DNA from: Bacteroidota bacterium
Lineage (GTDB): Bacteria > Bacteroidota > Bacteroidia > Bacteroidales > F082
Assembly: GCA_016845175.1 (NCBI GenBank)
Contig: JAERTD010000032.1
Coordinates: 41,478 to 105,477 of the forward strand
Direction of reading: 5' to 3'
DNA: 64,000 bases
The notes beneath the pieces were generated by a model. The model saw nothing but the letters and a program-made list of their open reading frames with translations, did not search any database and was not told where the DNA came from. Shown piece by piece: positions 28,973-37,349 of this stretch. Numbering within the stretch: the stretch's first letter is position 1; the number at the start of each line of letters is the position of its first letter. The position numbers were made by a program, and so were the translations under genes.

Positions 28973-29410
28973 ATGAACGAAATCAATACCAACGAACCGA
29001 TGGTGAGGCCACAATTGCTCACCATATTATGTATTCTGAGTTTTATCGGAAGTGGATTATCAGTCTTGAGCAATGGCTTTGTCTTCCTCTTTTACGATCA
29101 GTTCACAGCACCTGAAAACCTGGAAGCATTTGAAAATATCTTTGGCTCAGAAATGAACCTCGATATTTTGATGGGCACCAGTATCTATTTTTATCTGCTT
29201 CAGAGTTTCTTCTATGCTTTGTCATTTTTCGGTGTTTTGAAGATGTGGCAGTTACAAAAGATTGGATTGCACATATATACATTGGCACAGATGTGTATAC
29301 TCATACTGCCTGAAATATTTGTACCTGTATTACCTTTCCCCTTTGTACAGATTATGGTAACGGCAACTTTTGTACTTTTATATTTTTCGAGTTTCCGAAT
29401 GATACAATGA
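28973..29410 (+). CDS. Small four-helix membrane protein of unknown function
   Basis: 145 residues from the ATG at 28973 (a GTG lies three codons earlier). Four hydrophobic segments: about 15-40 (LLTILCILSFIGSGLSVLSNGFVFLF), 68-92, 98-117 and 118-140. The N-terminus is short and acidic/polar, so it is probably cytoplasmic. I do not recognise the family; the pattern resembles small uncharacterised integral proteins common in Bacteroidota. The stop codon overlaps the start of the next gene in ATGA, so the two are very likely translated together and may act as a pair. Confidence 0.72.
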   Translation: MNEINTNEPMVRPQLLTILCILSFIGSGLSVLSNGFVFLFYDQFTAPENLEAFENIFGSEMNLDILMGTSIYFYLLQSFFYALSFFGVLKMWQLQKIGLHIYTLAQMCILILPEIFVPVLPFPFVQIMVTATFVLLYFSSFRMIQ

Positions 29411-29817
29411 AAAGGCTATTGCCTATGCAAACAGAACCCATCCACAAACCATTGATATACCGACTGGTAAACACCATAGTTTTTTTCCAGAGCGTGGTGG
29501 GCATATTGTTTTATTCTCTTATTCTGTTTACAGATTCAGCCAGCATGGACTACCTGCCGGAAGAACTCGGTTTGTCGGGCCATGATTCCACAGCGGTATG
29601 GTATACCTATACCAATCTTTTTTTGCACCTGGGCTTGCTTATTAGCGGAGTCTTATTGTACCAATTCAGGTTAAGCGGATTTTACTTATTTGTTAGCTTA
29701 ATGTTAAGTCTGATCATTCTCAATTCTTTCATATTGAGTAATGCTCCATTTGTTACTTCGTCATTTGGTCTGTTTATATTGATTCCATTAGTGTTTTACG
29801 TCAAAAAGATGCGTTAA
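29407..29817 (+). CDS. Small four-helix membrane protein, partner of the upstream gene
   Basis: 136 residues. Four hydrophobic segments at about 16-38 (YRLVNTIVFFQSVVGILFYSLI), 66-85, 90-108 and 112-130; a polar loop SMDYLPEELGLSGHDST between the first two would face the periplasm. It resembles its neighbour in size and topology but not in sequence, as far as can be judged by eye. The ATG overlaps the preceding TGA (ATGA). No function is assigned. A 230-bp gap to the SusC-like gene follows. Confidence 0.7.
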   Translation: MKRLLPMQTEPIHKPLIYRLVNTIVFFQSVVGILFYSLILFTDSASMDYLPEELGLSGHDSTAVWYTYTNLFLHLGLLISGVLLYQFRLSGFYLFVSLMLSLIILNSFILSNAPFVTSSFGLFILIPLVFYVKKMR

Positions 29818-30047
29818 AATGCTTGTGGTAATTGAAAATTGTCTTAAATTGCCATCCCAAACCTTAAAAAATTGAAAGGATAATCAGTTTTTGGCTTGTT
29901 TTTAGTGACTTAACTTTAGTTCGAAAGCCAAAAACTCAGGTTATTTTTTTGTTAAGTTTGTAACTAAGAATTACTATTTACTCATTAAAGTAGTATTGAC
30001 ATAGAAAATTAGATGTTTAACTAATTCATTAACCAAAAATTATCATT

Positions 30048-33000
30048 ATGAGAAAAATTACAATTTTGCTGGCGTTCTTGTTTTTTATTGGCTCGCAGTT
30101 AGCCAATGCCCAAACAAGGACCATTAGTGGTAAGGTTACCAGTTCTGAGGACGGCATGGGTATTCCTGGTGTTACAATTCAGGTAAAGAACACCACTAGG
30201 GGTACTACCACCGACATCGATGGTAACTTTTCAATGGACGTTCAGGCAGATGACGCGACATTGGTATTTTCATACGTGGGTATGAATACTTATGAAGCGC
30301 AAATCGGTGACCAGAGCGTTATCAATGTAACCCTTGAGCCAAGCGCTGAAGCACTCGAGGAGGTAGTTGTTACTGCCCTCGGTATCTCACGTGAGAAGAA
30401 AACACTGGGATATGCGGTGCAAGAAGTTGATGGTGAAGAATTGAGCAGAGTTAGGGAGACCAACTTTGTGAACTCACTGTCAGGCCGTGTTGCAGGTGTG
30501 AACGTACGCCAATCAGCAAGCATGGGTGGATCTGCCAACGTGATTATTCGTGGTACCACTTCTTTGGTTGGTAACAACCAGGCTTTGTTTGTCGTTGACG
30601 GTGTGCCAGTCGACAACGGAAACTCTAACATGGACAGACCTGTTGCTAACTCAACAGCCACTAACCAGAATGACGGTTGGGGTGGTTATGACTATGGTAA
30701 CAATGCCATGGACATCAACCCTGATGACATTGAGAATGTATCTGTACTTAAGGGTGCGGCTGCTACCGCTCTTTATGGTTCACGTGCTGCCAATGGTGTG
30801 ATCTTGATTACCACCAAAAAAGGTAAAGCAGGTGTTGGTAAAAAAGGTATTGGTATCACCATTAACTCAGGTGTTCAGATTTTATCAGCTGACATGAGTA
30901 CTGCTCCACAATGGCAGGATCAGTATGGTGGAGGTTATGGACCTTTCTACGAAGATCCCACAGCTAACTTCTTCTATGCCGACCTTACAGGTGATGGTAA
31001 TATGGACCTTATTGCTCCTACTTCAGAGGATGCTTCATGGGGTGCTAAATTTGATCCTAACCTGATGGTTATCCAATGGGATGCTCTTGACCCATTGAAA
31101 GACAACTACGCTGAGAAAAGACCTTGGGTAGCTGGTGAAAACGACTTGAGCTATTTCTTCCAGAATGGTGTGAAATGGACCAACAGTGTTGCTTTTGACG
31201 GTGCAAACGAAAAAGGTAACTACCGTTTATCCTATACCAATGTTGATGAAAAAGGTATGCTGGTTAACAGTAGCCTGAAGAAAAACACCGTTAACTTTGG
31301 TGGTAGCTACAACTTCACAGATAAATTTACCGTTAGCTCAAGCATGACCTATGTGAATACAAAAGGTAAAGGTAGAGCAGGTACAGGTTATGATGGACTA
31401 AACCCAATGCAGTCATTAGGTCAGTGGTTCCAGCGTAACGTTGATATGAAAAGATTGGAAGATAGCTGGTTGCGTTCCGACGGATCACAGCTTTCATGGA
31501 ACTCATCTTACTATGATGACCTTCATCCAATTTATTTTGACAACCCATACTGGGTGCGTCACAAAAACTATCAGACTGATGAGCGTAACCGTCTCTTTGG
31601 TTTCGTAGGTGCTGAATACAAATTCACCGATTATTTAAGCCTGAATGGTAGAATGTCACTTGACTATTACGGTGACAACCAGGATGAGCGTATTGCAGTC
31701 GGTAGTGTTGATCCTTCATACTACTCCAACTTCACAAGGACTTTCATGGAGCTCAACTATGACCTGAACTTAAGATTCAACAAAACATTCGGCGACTTCT
31801 CAGTGGCTGCTATGTTAGGTTCTACTTTCCGTCAGAATACCTACAAAAGACAACTTAGCGAAACTGTAGGTGGACTCGTTGTTCCTGATCTCTATTCAAT
31901 TAAAAACTCTGTTTCTCCTGCCAGAATTACTGAGCATGATGAAGTATGGGGAATGAATTCAGTATTCGGTAACGCTTCTGTTGGGTATAAAAACTTTGCA
32001 TACCTGGAAGGTACCTATCGTTGGGATCAGTCTTCAACACTTCCTGAAGATGATAACAGCTTTGGATACTATGGAGTTTCCTTAAGCTTCCTGTTAACCG
32101 AACTTAATGGTCTTAACGACGTAAGCTGGTTATCATACCTGAAACTTAGAGGAGGTTATGCTGAAGTAGGTAATGACACTCGTCCTTACAGGATATACAA
32201 TACCTATTCACAGAATACAAGCTGGGGAGACAATGCTTTATTCTCAGTGAACTCAACATCACAAAACCCATTACTCATTCCTGAGAGAACCAAGGGACTT
32301 GAGTTTGGTTTGGATGTTCGTTTCTTCAACAGCCGTTTGAACTTTGACGTTTCAAGATATGACAGAGATTCAGAAAATCAGATTCTCGACGTAGTTGTAT
32401 CTCCAATGTCAGGTATCACAAGAAGATGGGTTAATGGTGGTGTAATCAACAACAAAGGTTGGGAGATTGCTGCATCAGGTACTCCTGTAAAAACAAAAGA
32501 CTGGAACTGGGATCTTGGTGTAAACTGGTGGACCAACAAATCTAAAGTTGAAAGCCTTTATGACAACGTAGATAATATGGAGATCTATTCAGCATGGGAT
32601 GTTTCAATTAACCACACTGTTGGTGAAGAAACACACTCCATCCGCGGTACAGACTTCGTTTATAAAGATGGCAAGAAAGTTGTTGATGAGAATGGATACT
32701 ACCTGCGTACAGCCAACGATACCGTTATTGGTAACGTAAATCCTGACTGGAACATGGGTATCTTCACTAACCTGTCATGGAAAGGTATCAGCCTCTATGC
32801 ATTGGTTGACATCCAGCAAGGTGGTGACATTTATTCAATTAACACTAAGTATGGTCAGGCCACTGGTTTATATGAAGAAACCGCTGGTTTGAACGATAAG
32901 GGCAACCCAATTCGTGATCTCGTAGCTGATGGTGGTGGTATTCTGTTTGAAAACACTGTTTTCGAAGACGGTACACCTAACGACCAGTATGTGGAAGCTT

Positions 33001-33302
33001 ATCGTTGGGGTAGAGCTTTCTACTACAACAACAGTCCTACAGCAAGATACGTATTTGATGCTTCTTATGTGAAATTGCGTGAGGTTTCATTAAGCTACAG
33101 CTTACCTCAATCAGTAATTGGAAAATCTCCATTTACCAACGTAACTTTCTCATTTATTGCTCGTAACCTATGGATCATTCACAAGAATACTGATCACTTT
33201 GACCCAGAAGCTAGCTTAAGCTCAGGTAACCAGCAAGGTATCGAAACCGGATCTTATCCAACAGCTCGTTCATTTGGATTTAACATTAAATTGGGCATTT
33301 AA
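30048..33302 (+). CDS. SusC/RagA-family TonB-dependent outer-membrane transporter (pair 1)
   Basis: 1084 residues. Signal peptide about 1-21 (cleaved after ANA), then a carboxypeptidase-regulatory-like domain typical of SusC (TRTISGKVTSSEDGMGIPGVTIQVKNT..GTTTDIDGNFSMDV, about 22-95), the TonB box-like EEVVVTALGISREKKTLG, the plug (about 105-230: SLSGRVAGVNVRQS.... IRGTTSLVGNNQALFVVDGVPVD, VSVLKGAAATALYGSRAANGVILITTKKG) and a 22-strand barrel ending in FGFNIKLGI. It imports an oligosaccharide or similar ligand at the cost of proton motive force through TonB. The substrate is unknown: no hydrolase gene flanks it. The SusD partner begins 31 bp downstream. Confidence 0.95.
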   Translation: MRKITILLAFLFFIGSQLANAQTRTISGKVTSSEDGMGIPGVTIQVKNTTRGTTTDIDGNFSMDVQADDATLVFSYVGMNTYEAQIGDQSVINVTLEPSAEALEEVVVTALGISREKKTLGYAVQEVDGEELSRVRETNFVNSLSGRVAGVNVRQSASMGGSANVIIRGTTSLVGNNQALFVVDGVPVDNGNSNMDRPVANSTATNQNDGWGGYDYGNNAMDINPDDIENVSVLKGAAATALYGSRAANGVILITTKKGKAGVGKKGIGITINSGVQILSADMSTAPQWQDQYGGGYGPFYEDPTANFFYADLTGDGNMDLIAPTSEDASWGAKFDPNLMVIQWDALDPLKDNYAEKRPWVAGENDLSYFFQNGVKWTNSVAFDGANEKGNYRLSYTNVDEKGMLVNSSLKKNTVNFGGSYNFTDKFTVSSSMTYVNTKGKGRAGTGYDGLNPMQSLGQWFQRNVDMKRLEDSWLRSDGSQLSWNSSYYDDLHPIYFDNPYWVRHKNYQTDERNRLFGFVGAEYKFTDYLSLNGRMSLDYYGDNQDERIAVGSVDPSYYSNFTRTFMELNYDLNLRFNKTFGDFSVAAMLGSTFRQNTYKRQLSETVGGLVVPDLYSIKNSVSPARITEHDEVWGMNSVFGNASVGYKNFAYLEGTYRWDQSSTLPEDDNSFGYYGVSLSFLLTELNGLNDVSWLSYLKLRGGYAEVGNDTRPYRIYNTYSQNTSWGDNALFSVNSTSQNPLLIPERTKGLEFGLDVRFFNSRLNFDVSRYDRDSENQILDVVVSPMSGITRRWVNGGVINNKGWEIAASGTPVKTKDWNWDLGVNWWTNKSKVESLYDNVDNMEIYSAWDVSINHTVGEETHSIRGTDFVYKDGKKVVDENGYYLRTANDTVIGNVNPDWNMGIFTNLSWKGISLYALVDIQQGGDIYSINTKYGQATGLYEETAGLNDKGNPIRDLVADGGGILFENTVFEDGTPNDQYVEAYRWGRAFYYNNSPTARYVFDASYVKLREVSLSYSLPQSVIGKSPFTNVTFSFIARNLWIIHKNTDHFDPEASLSSGNQQGIETGSYPTARSFGFNIKLGI

Positions 33303-33333
33303 TCAAATTGTATAACTTAAAAAAGCAAAGAAT

Positions 33334-34785
33334 ATGAAAATAATAAAGTATATATCGTTAGTGCTTGTTTTGGTTATCGGCATCACTCAATGTAAGTTGC
33401 CAGATAATGTTAATCCTAAAGCACCATCAGAAGTACCAATTCCTACTTTGTTTACCAATGCACAGGTGGCACTGGTTAACCAGGTAGACGATGTAAACGT
33501 AAACCGTAATACGGTTCGTTTGATTGTTCAGTATTGGCAGCAAACGACTTATTTTGATGAGTCACGTTATTTGTTCCAGGATCGTCAGATTCCTGATAAC
33601 TATGTCACTGAGTTCTATCGTGATGCTATGATGGATTTCAAACGCACCAAAGATCTTCTTTCTGATCCAAATTATGGTGGCGATGCTATGGAGCAAGCCA
33701 ATATGATTGCTATTGCAGAGGTGCTCGAAGTATATGCATGGCATTGTGTTGTTGATGCTTTCGGTGACATGCCTTACACAGAAGCATTAATGGGAGCCGA
33801 AAACTCAACTCCTGTTTATGATAATGCTGAGGACATCTATACAGATATTATTAACCGCCTGACCATCGCTATAGGTATGATGAAAACTGATGCCGGTAGC
33901 TTTGGTGGAGCCGATGTAATGTATCATGGTGATGTGGCTTCATGGAAAAAGTTTGCCAACTCACTGAAGCTTCGCCTCGGAATGCGTATCGCTGATTATG
34001 ATGCCGGTGCATCTGAAAAAGCGGTTACTGAAGCTGCCTCTGGAGTATTTACTTCACAGGATGAGAGCGGTTACCTGTTTTATATAGGTGTAACTCCTCA
34101 CGTTAATGCCATTTACAATGCATTTGTTACCGATAATAGGAAAGATTATTTACCTACTAATACAATCATCGACTTGATGAAATCATTGAATGACCCACGT
34201 TTACCTTATCTGTTTACACAGGTAGAAGTTGATACCGTTGGTACAATGGATTATGTAGGTGCTGTTGCCGGTCTTGACGGTGCGCAGTCATATTTCAACT
34301 TCTCCAATTTCACAGATCGTTTCTTTGAGCCAACTTTCGAAGCCATTATGATTGACTACATTGAAGTTGAGTTCTTACTGGCAGAAGCTGCTGAAAGATA
34401 CGGAATGGGAGATGCTGAAACGCATTACAACAATGCTGTTACTGCTTCTATCCTATATTGGGGTGGTTCACAAGATGATGCTGATGCTTACCTGGCCATG
34501 GAAGATGTTGCTTATGGAACAGCTCCTGGTGACTGGAAGCAGAAGATTGGTACTCAGAAGTATATGGCTCTGTATAACAGAGGTGTTGAAGGCTGGGCCG
34601 AGTGGAGAAGACTCGACTATCCTGTCATCAATATTCCTGAAGGAATGACATATAATGATATTCCAAAACGTATGCCTTATCCATACAATGAAAAGAACAG
34701 GAATAAAGCAAATTATGACGCTGCTGTTGCCAACCTTGGCGGACCAGATGATCATAGACAACGTATTTTCTGGGATAAGTACTAA
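33334..34785 (+). CDS. SusD/RagB-family surface lipoprotein (pair 1)
   Basis: 483 residues. Lipoprotein signal with Cys20 in LVIGITQC; the exposed N-terminus LPDNVNPKAPSEVPIPTLF. The family hallmarks are present: EVLEVYAWHCVVDAFGDMPYTEAL near residue 135 and LLAEAAERYGM near 350, the helical TPR-like core, and the closing region AEWRRLDYPVINIPEG. SusD caps the SusC channel and binds the glycan ligand. It is 31 bp behind the SusC gene and ends in a strong terminator, so the two form a closed transcription unit. The D1/D2 ligand residues cannot be assigned by eye, and no enzymes accompany the pair, so it may be an orphan system for a small molecule. Confidence 0.93.
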   Translation: MKIIKYISLVLVLVIGITQCKLPDNVNPKAPSEVPIPTLFTNAQVALVNQVDDVNVNRNTVRLIVQYWQQTTYFDESRYLFQDRQIPDNYVTEFYRDAMMDFKRTKDLLSDPNYGGDAMEQANMIAIAEVLEVYAWHCVVDAFGDMPYTEALMGAENSTPVYDNAEDIYTDIINRLTIAIGMMKTDAGSFGGADVMYHGDVASWKKFANSLKLRLGMRIADYDAGASEKAVTEAASGVFTSQDESGYLFYIGVTPHVNAIYNAFVTDNRKDYLPTNTIIDLMKSLNDPRLPYLFTQVEVDTVGTMDYVGAVAGLDGAQSYFNFSNFTDRFFEPTFEAIMIDYIEVEFLLAEAAERYGMGDAETHYNNAVTASILYWGGSQDDADAYLAMEDVAYGTAPGDWKQKIGTQKYMALYNRGVEGWAEWRRLDYPVINIPEGMTYNDIPKRMPYPYNEKNRNKANYDAAVANLGGPDDHRQRIFWDKY

Positions 34786-34816
34786 ACCCTGAAAAAAAGC
34801 ATAAAGCTTTGAAAGA

Positions 34817-34850
34817 AAAAACCGCTCCTGTTTCAGGGGCGGTTTTTTTT
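34817..34850 (+). terminator. Intrinsic terminator of SusCD pair 1
   Basis: ACCGCTCCTG / CAGGGGCGGT, a 10-bp stem with one G-T pair, TTT loop, followed by eight T (34843-34850). Confidence 0.93.
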
Positions 34851-34888
34851 ATTGGAACCAATTGGAAATTTGGAAAACACTTCCCAAG

Positions 34889-34911
34889 GGCCATATTGAG
34901 CTTGTCGAAAT
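34889..34911. repeat. Repeat C, copy 2 (diverged)
   Basis: GGCCATATTGAGCTTGTCGA then AATTTA; it shares the ATTGAGCTTGTCGAAAT core with 14370-14396 and 55442-55468. Confidence 0.75.
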
Positions 34912-34979
34912 TTAAGCTGGGTCAGCTGCAGAACGATAGCTAATGACCAATGACTATTAACCACTACCATAGATTGCTT

Positions 34980-35045
34980 TTGTACCAAGGTGCTGGATGA
35001 TTTACACCAAGGTGTAAAGGGAATTGTATCAAGGTATAAAATGAA
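34980..35045. repeat. 22-bp triplicated unit
   Basis: Three successive 22-bp units starting at 34980, 35002 and 35024, each TT(G/A)(T/C)A(C/T)CAAGGT followed by a variable 3-prime half; a partial fourth begins at 35046 (TTGCAACC). Confidence 0.6.
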
Positions 35046-35201
35046 TTGCAACCTTATCAGGCTTGCGTTATACCAGGCTCTGGCCCTAAATAAACCATTA
35101 AATGCTATGAATGATGAATGTAGAACGATGAACGACATATATCTGTTGACCAGGCATCTATTAACGAATAACTTATAACATATCACCGCAATTAGTGGTC
35201 A

Positions 35202-35253
35202 CGCGAAGGATTCGCGCGCCAGTGTTGGGGTAGAATTCGCGCACCAGCGTTGG
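35202..35253. repeat. Repeat D, copy 1
   Basis: Palindrome CGCGAA-GGA-TTCGCG (35202-35216), continuing into CGCCAGTGTTGG. A second TTCGCGCACCAGCGTTGG at 35236-35253 repeats the tail with a 25-bp period. The related D copy is at 55637. Confidence 0.8.
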
Positions 35254-35276
35254 TACTGATTTCAAATGACAAAGAC

Positions 35277-35354
35277 CCAATAACCAGTAAATAATAACTA
35301 ATAACCAATAACTAGTATCCAATAACTAGTATCCAATAACTAGTAACCAATAAC
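35277..35354. repeat. 14-bp tandem array (six units)
   Basis: Units start at 35277, 35291, 35305, 35319, 35333 and 35347 (last one partial). Units three and four are identical (CCAATAACTAGTAT); unit five differs in the last base. Units one and two are diverged, giving a simple gradient of decay from one end. Confidence 0.88.
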
Positions 35355-35365
35355 ACTTCCCTTTT

Positions 35366-36586
35366 CTACTGAATTGAATCCAGAATACGGGTATACTGCT
35401 GAACTACAGAATCGAATGCTGGCAAATAAGCAGAGTCAATGGGTTTTGAGGGTGGTGATTCGACCTTCAGCGGATCTACTGCCTTGCCATTTCTGTAAAA
35501 CCTGAAATCCAGGTGAGGACCAGTAGCAAGACCTGTCTTCCCCACATAACCAATTAAATCACCCTGTTTTACTCTCTTGCCCACCTGCATGCCTTTGGCA
35601 TAACCGCTCAAATGCATATAGGTTGTGGAATAGGTACCATTGTGCTTGATTTTAATATAATTCCCACCCCCACGTTTCTGATAGCCTCTTTTAATAACGA
35701 CACCATCACCTACAGTATAGACTGGTGTTCCCGTAGCGGCTGCATAATCTACACCATGGTGTGGGCGTCTGATTTTTAACACAGGATGCATGCGGCTGTG
35801 TGAAAATTTTGAACTGATGCGGGTAAAGCGCAAAGGTGCCTTTAAAAAAGTTCTTTGCAGACTGTTTCCTTTTTCATCGAAATAGTCAATGGCACTGTCC
35901 TGTTCAAAAATAAAGGCAGATAAATCAGTTCCTCCATGATGGATTTGTGCAGCGATGACACTACCCAGTCCGATATAGGTACTATCTACATATTTCTTCT
36001 CGTAGAATACCTTGTAAGAATCCCCTTTTTGTAATCCAAAAAAATCGATGGTCCAGGCATATATCTCTGAAAGCTCATTGGCCAGGTTAGCATCGGCTTC
36101 GCTGGCAATTAGCGCATTCCACAGGGAGGATTCGATCACACCACTAGTCTCTGCCATTTCTGTCCAAACGAGCTTACGGCCACGCTTTGCATACACCGAA
36201 TCCTGTAGATGATAAACCACATAATCGGTGGCGTCAATCTCATAAATAAAGTAAGAAGCCTTTGCCAGACTGTCCTGTGTCAGAAGAAAACTATAGTCAT
36301 TACCTCTTCTGAGTTTTCTCACATCAAAAACCGATTTTGTGTTTTTTGCGATATAGTCTATTACTGCATAGTCTACATCCTGTCTGAGCAGAATATCTGC
36401 CAGAAATTCGTTCTTTTTTACAGTTCCTCTGACCAATTGAAGACTGTCGATGTTTATTCCGTAGGCAAGCATAGGTTCAACAACTATTTCAGGTTCTTCC
36501 TCTTCGATTTGAGTTTGAGGTGGCTGACAAGACCAGGTCAGTATCATGAGCAGCGTCACCAAGAAGAAGATATATCGAATGTTCAT
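35366..36586 (-). CDS. M23 peptidase-domain lipoprotein (LytM-like)
   Basis: 406 residues from the ATG at 36586; the frame is open eight codons upstream to 36610, but a lipoprotein signal begins at this Met: MNIRYIFFLVTLLMILTWSC with the lipobox Cys20. The acidic linker EEEEPEIVVEP follows. The last 170 residues are an M23/LytM domain: HHGVDYAAATGTPVYTVGDGVV (HxxxD zinc ligands), KIKHNGTYSTTYMHLS and TGLATGPHLDFRF. The usual HLH of that last motif is HLD here, so one zinc ligand is Asp instead of His; in Bacteroidota this variant may be tolerated (inference). It likely trims or activates cross-link cleavage in peptidoglycan at the outer-membrane inner face. Minus strand, with its own -7 element at 36608-36615. 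Confidence 0.88.
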   Translation of the reverse strand: MNIRYIFFLVTLLMILTWSCQPPQTQIEEEEPEIVVEPMLAYGINIDSLQLVRGTVKKNEFLADILLRQDVDYAVIDYIAKNTKSVFDVRKLRRGNDYSFLLTQDSLAKASYFIYEIDATDYVVYHLQDSVYAKRGRKLVWTEMAETSGVIESSLWNALIASEADANLANELSEIYAWTIDFFGLQKGDSYKVFYEKKYVDSTYIGLGSVIAAQIHHGGTDLSAFIFEQDSAIDYFDEKGNSLQRTFLKAPLRFTRISSKFSHSRMHPVLKIRRPHHGVDYAAATGTPVYTVGDGVVIKRGYQKRGGGNYIKIKHNGTYSTTYMHLSGYAKGMQVGKRVKQGDLIGYVGKTGLATGPHLDFRFYRNGKAVDPLKVESPPSKPIDSAYLPAFDSVVQQYTRILDSIQ

Positions 36587-36607
36587 ATAATCCAGAAATT
36601 TTGCCGG

Positions 36608-36615
36608 CAAAAATA
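36608..36615 (-). promoter_or_regulatory. -7 element of the M23 gene
   Basis: TATTTTTG on the minus strand, an exact match, 22 bp before the ATG at 36586. The -33 spot reads CTG, so only one element is convincing. Confidence 0.4.
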
Positions 36616-36647
36616 CATGCTTAATTGAGATGTCAGGTCTTATAACG

Positions 36648-36676
36648 AAAAAACCGGGCTTTTCGGGCCCGGTTTT
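36648..36676 (-). terminator. Intrinsic terminator of iorBA
   Basis: Minus-strand stem AAAACCGGGC / GCCCGGTTTT (10 bp) with a 7-nt loop, followed by six U (A-run 36648-36653 on plus). Confidence 0.9.
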
Positions 36677-36694
36677 CCATAAATATGTGTGTTT

Positions 36695-37279
36695 CTAGGT
36701 TCTTTTTTCTGCATATTCCCTACCGGCTCTAAAGGCTTTCAGGTTTAACTTGACCATTTCCTCTCCTTTTTTTGAAAAGATCTGTTCAATGGCAGCTTCC
36801 AAAGATTCAACTTTGAGTCCGAGGAAGGGGGAAGCAGCACCCAATATTACAATATTGGCAGCTTTAACTGAGCCCTGTTCCTTGGCTACATTTTCTGCAT
36901 CTATGGTTACATTTTTTGGTAGTTTCCAGATTTCTGCCAATACCTCTTCCAGATCAGGGTAATTGGAGATATTCTTCACCGGGTTCATGCTCGAGATAAT
37001 CCATCCGGATTCTTTATTGAGCATATTCATATAGCGCAATGATTCCATAGGTTCCACAGAAATAATAAGGTCGGCTTTCCCTTCTGGAATCAAGTCAGAT
37101 GCAATGGGTTTTGATGACAGGCGCAGATTCGATTGCACGTCTCCACCACGCTGGCTCATACCATGAACTTCTGCCTGCTTCAATTGCAATCCTTCCATAA
37201 GGGCAGCAGTTCCAATGGTTGCGGCAATGGTCAGGATTCCTTGTCCTCCAACACCTCCTAATATGATATCTTTTTTCAT
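36695..37279 (-). CDS. iorB: Indolepyruvate:ferredoxin oxidoreductase, beta subunit
   Basis: 194 residues. Starts MKKDIILGGVGGQGILTIAATIG, the gamma-type domain of the 2-oxoacid:ferredoxin oxidoreductase family, with the MSQRGGDVQSNLR motif near residue 42 and the AEGKADLIISVEP-like EGKADLIISVEPMESLRYM stretch. With IorA it converts aryl pyruvates such as indolepyruvate to the acyl-CoA, reducing ferredoxin; the pyruvates come from transamination of aromatic amino acids. It follows iorA by 70 bp, a gap that contains an 11-bp stem-loop at 37296-37339, and ends in a strong terminator. Confidence 0.95.
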   Translation of the reverse strand: MKKDIILGGVGGQGILTIAATIGTAALMEGLQLKQAEVHGMSQRGGDVQSNLRLSSKPIASDLIPEGKADLIISVEPMESLRYMNMLNKESGWIISSMNPVKNISNYPDLEEVLAEIWKLPKNVTIDAENVAKEQGSVKAANIVILGAASPFLGLKVESLEAAIEQIFSKKGEEMVKLNLKAFRAGREYAEKRT

Positions 37280-37295
37280 TTGATCGTTTTTGCTT

Positions 37296-37339
37296 GGGCT
37301 TTCACTACTGATACTTAGGTGACAATAAGTGTAAAGCCC
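37296..37339 (-). other. Stem-loop between iorA and iorB
   Basis: GGGCTTTCACT and AGTGTAAAGCCC form an 11-bp stem with one bulged base around a 21-nt loop. There is no U-run after it, so processing or mRNA stabilisation between the two cistrons is likelier than termination. Confidence 0.55.
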
Positions 37340-37349
37340 GGATTCAACA

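Larger units (their letters stand above)
34786..35365. other. Intergenic repeat island 2 (convergent region)
   Basis: 580 bp between the SusD stop and the convergent M23 gene. It contains the SusD terminator, then repeat C copy 2, a 22-bp triplicated unit, repeat D copy 1 and a 14-bp tandem array. Possible short ORFs in it are within repeats and not credible. Confidence 0.85.

Noticed and set aside
34833..35186. A 117-codon minus ORF and a 62-codon plus ORF (34990-35178) in the intergenic island
   Set aside because: They run across the repeats and terminator and have low-complexity, non-protein-like sequence.
35277..35354. 14-bp tandem array considered as a CRISPR
   Set aside because: Units are directly abutting without spacers and far too short; it is a simple minisatellite.
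36209..36628. A 139-codon plus ORF antisense to the M23 gene
   Set aside because: Cys/Val-rich shadow of the minus gene, extending over its promoter.
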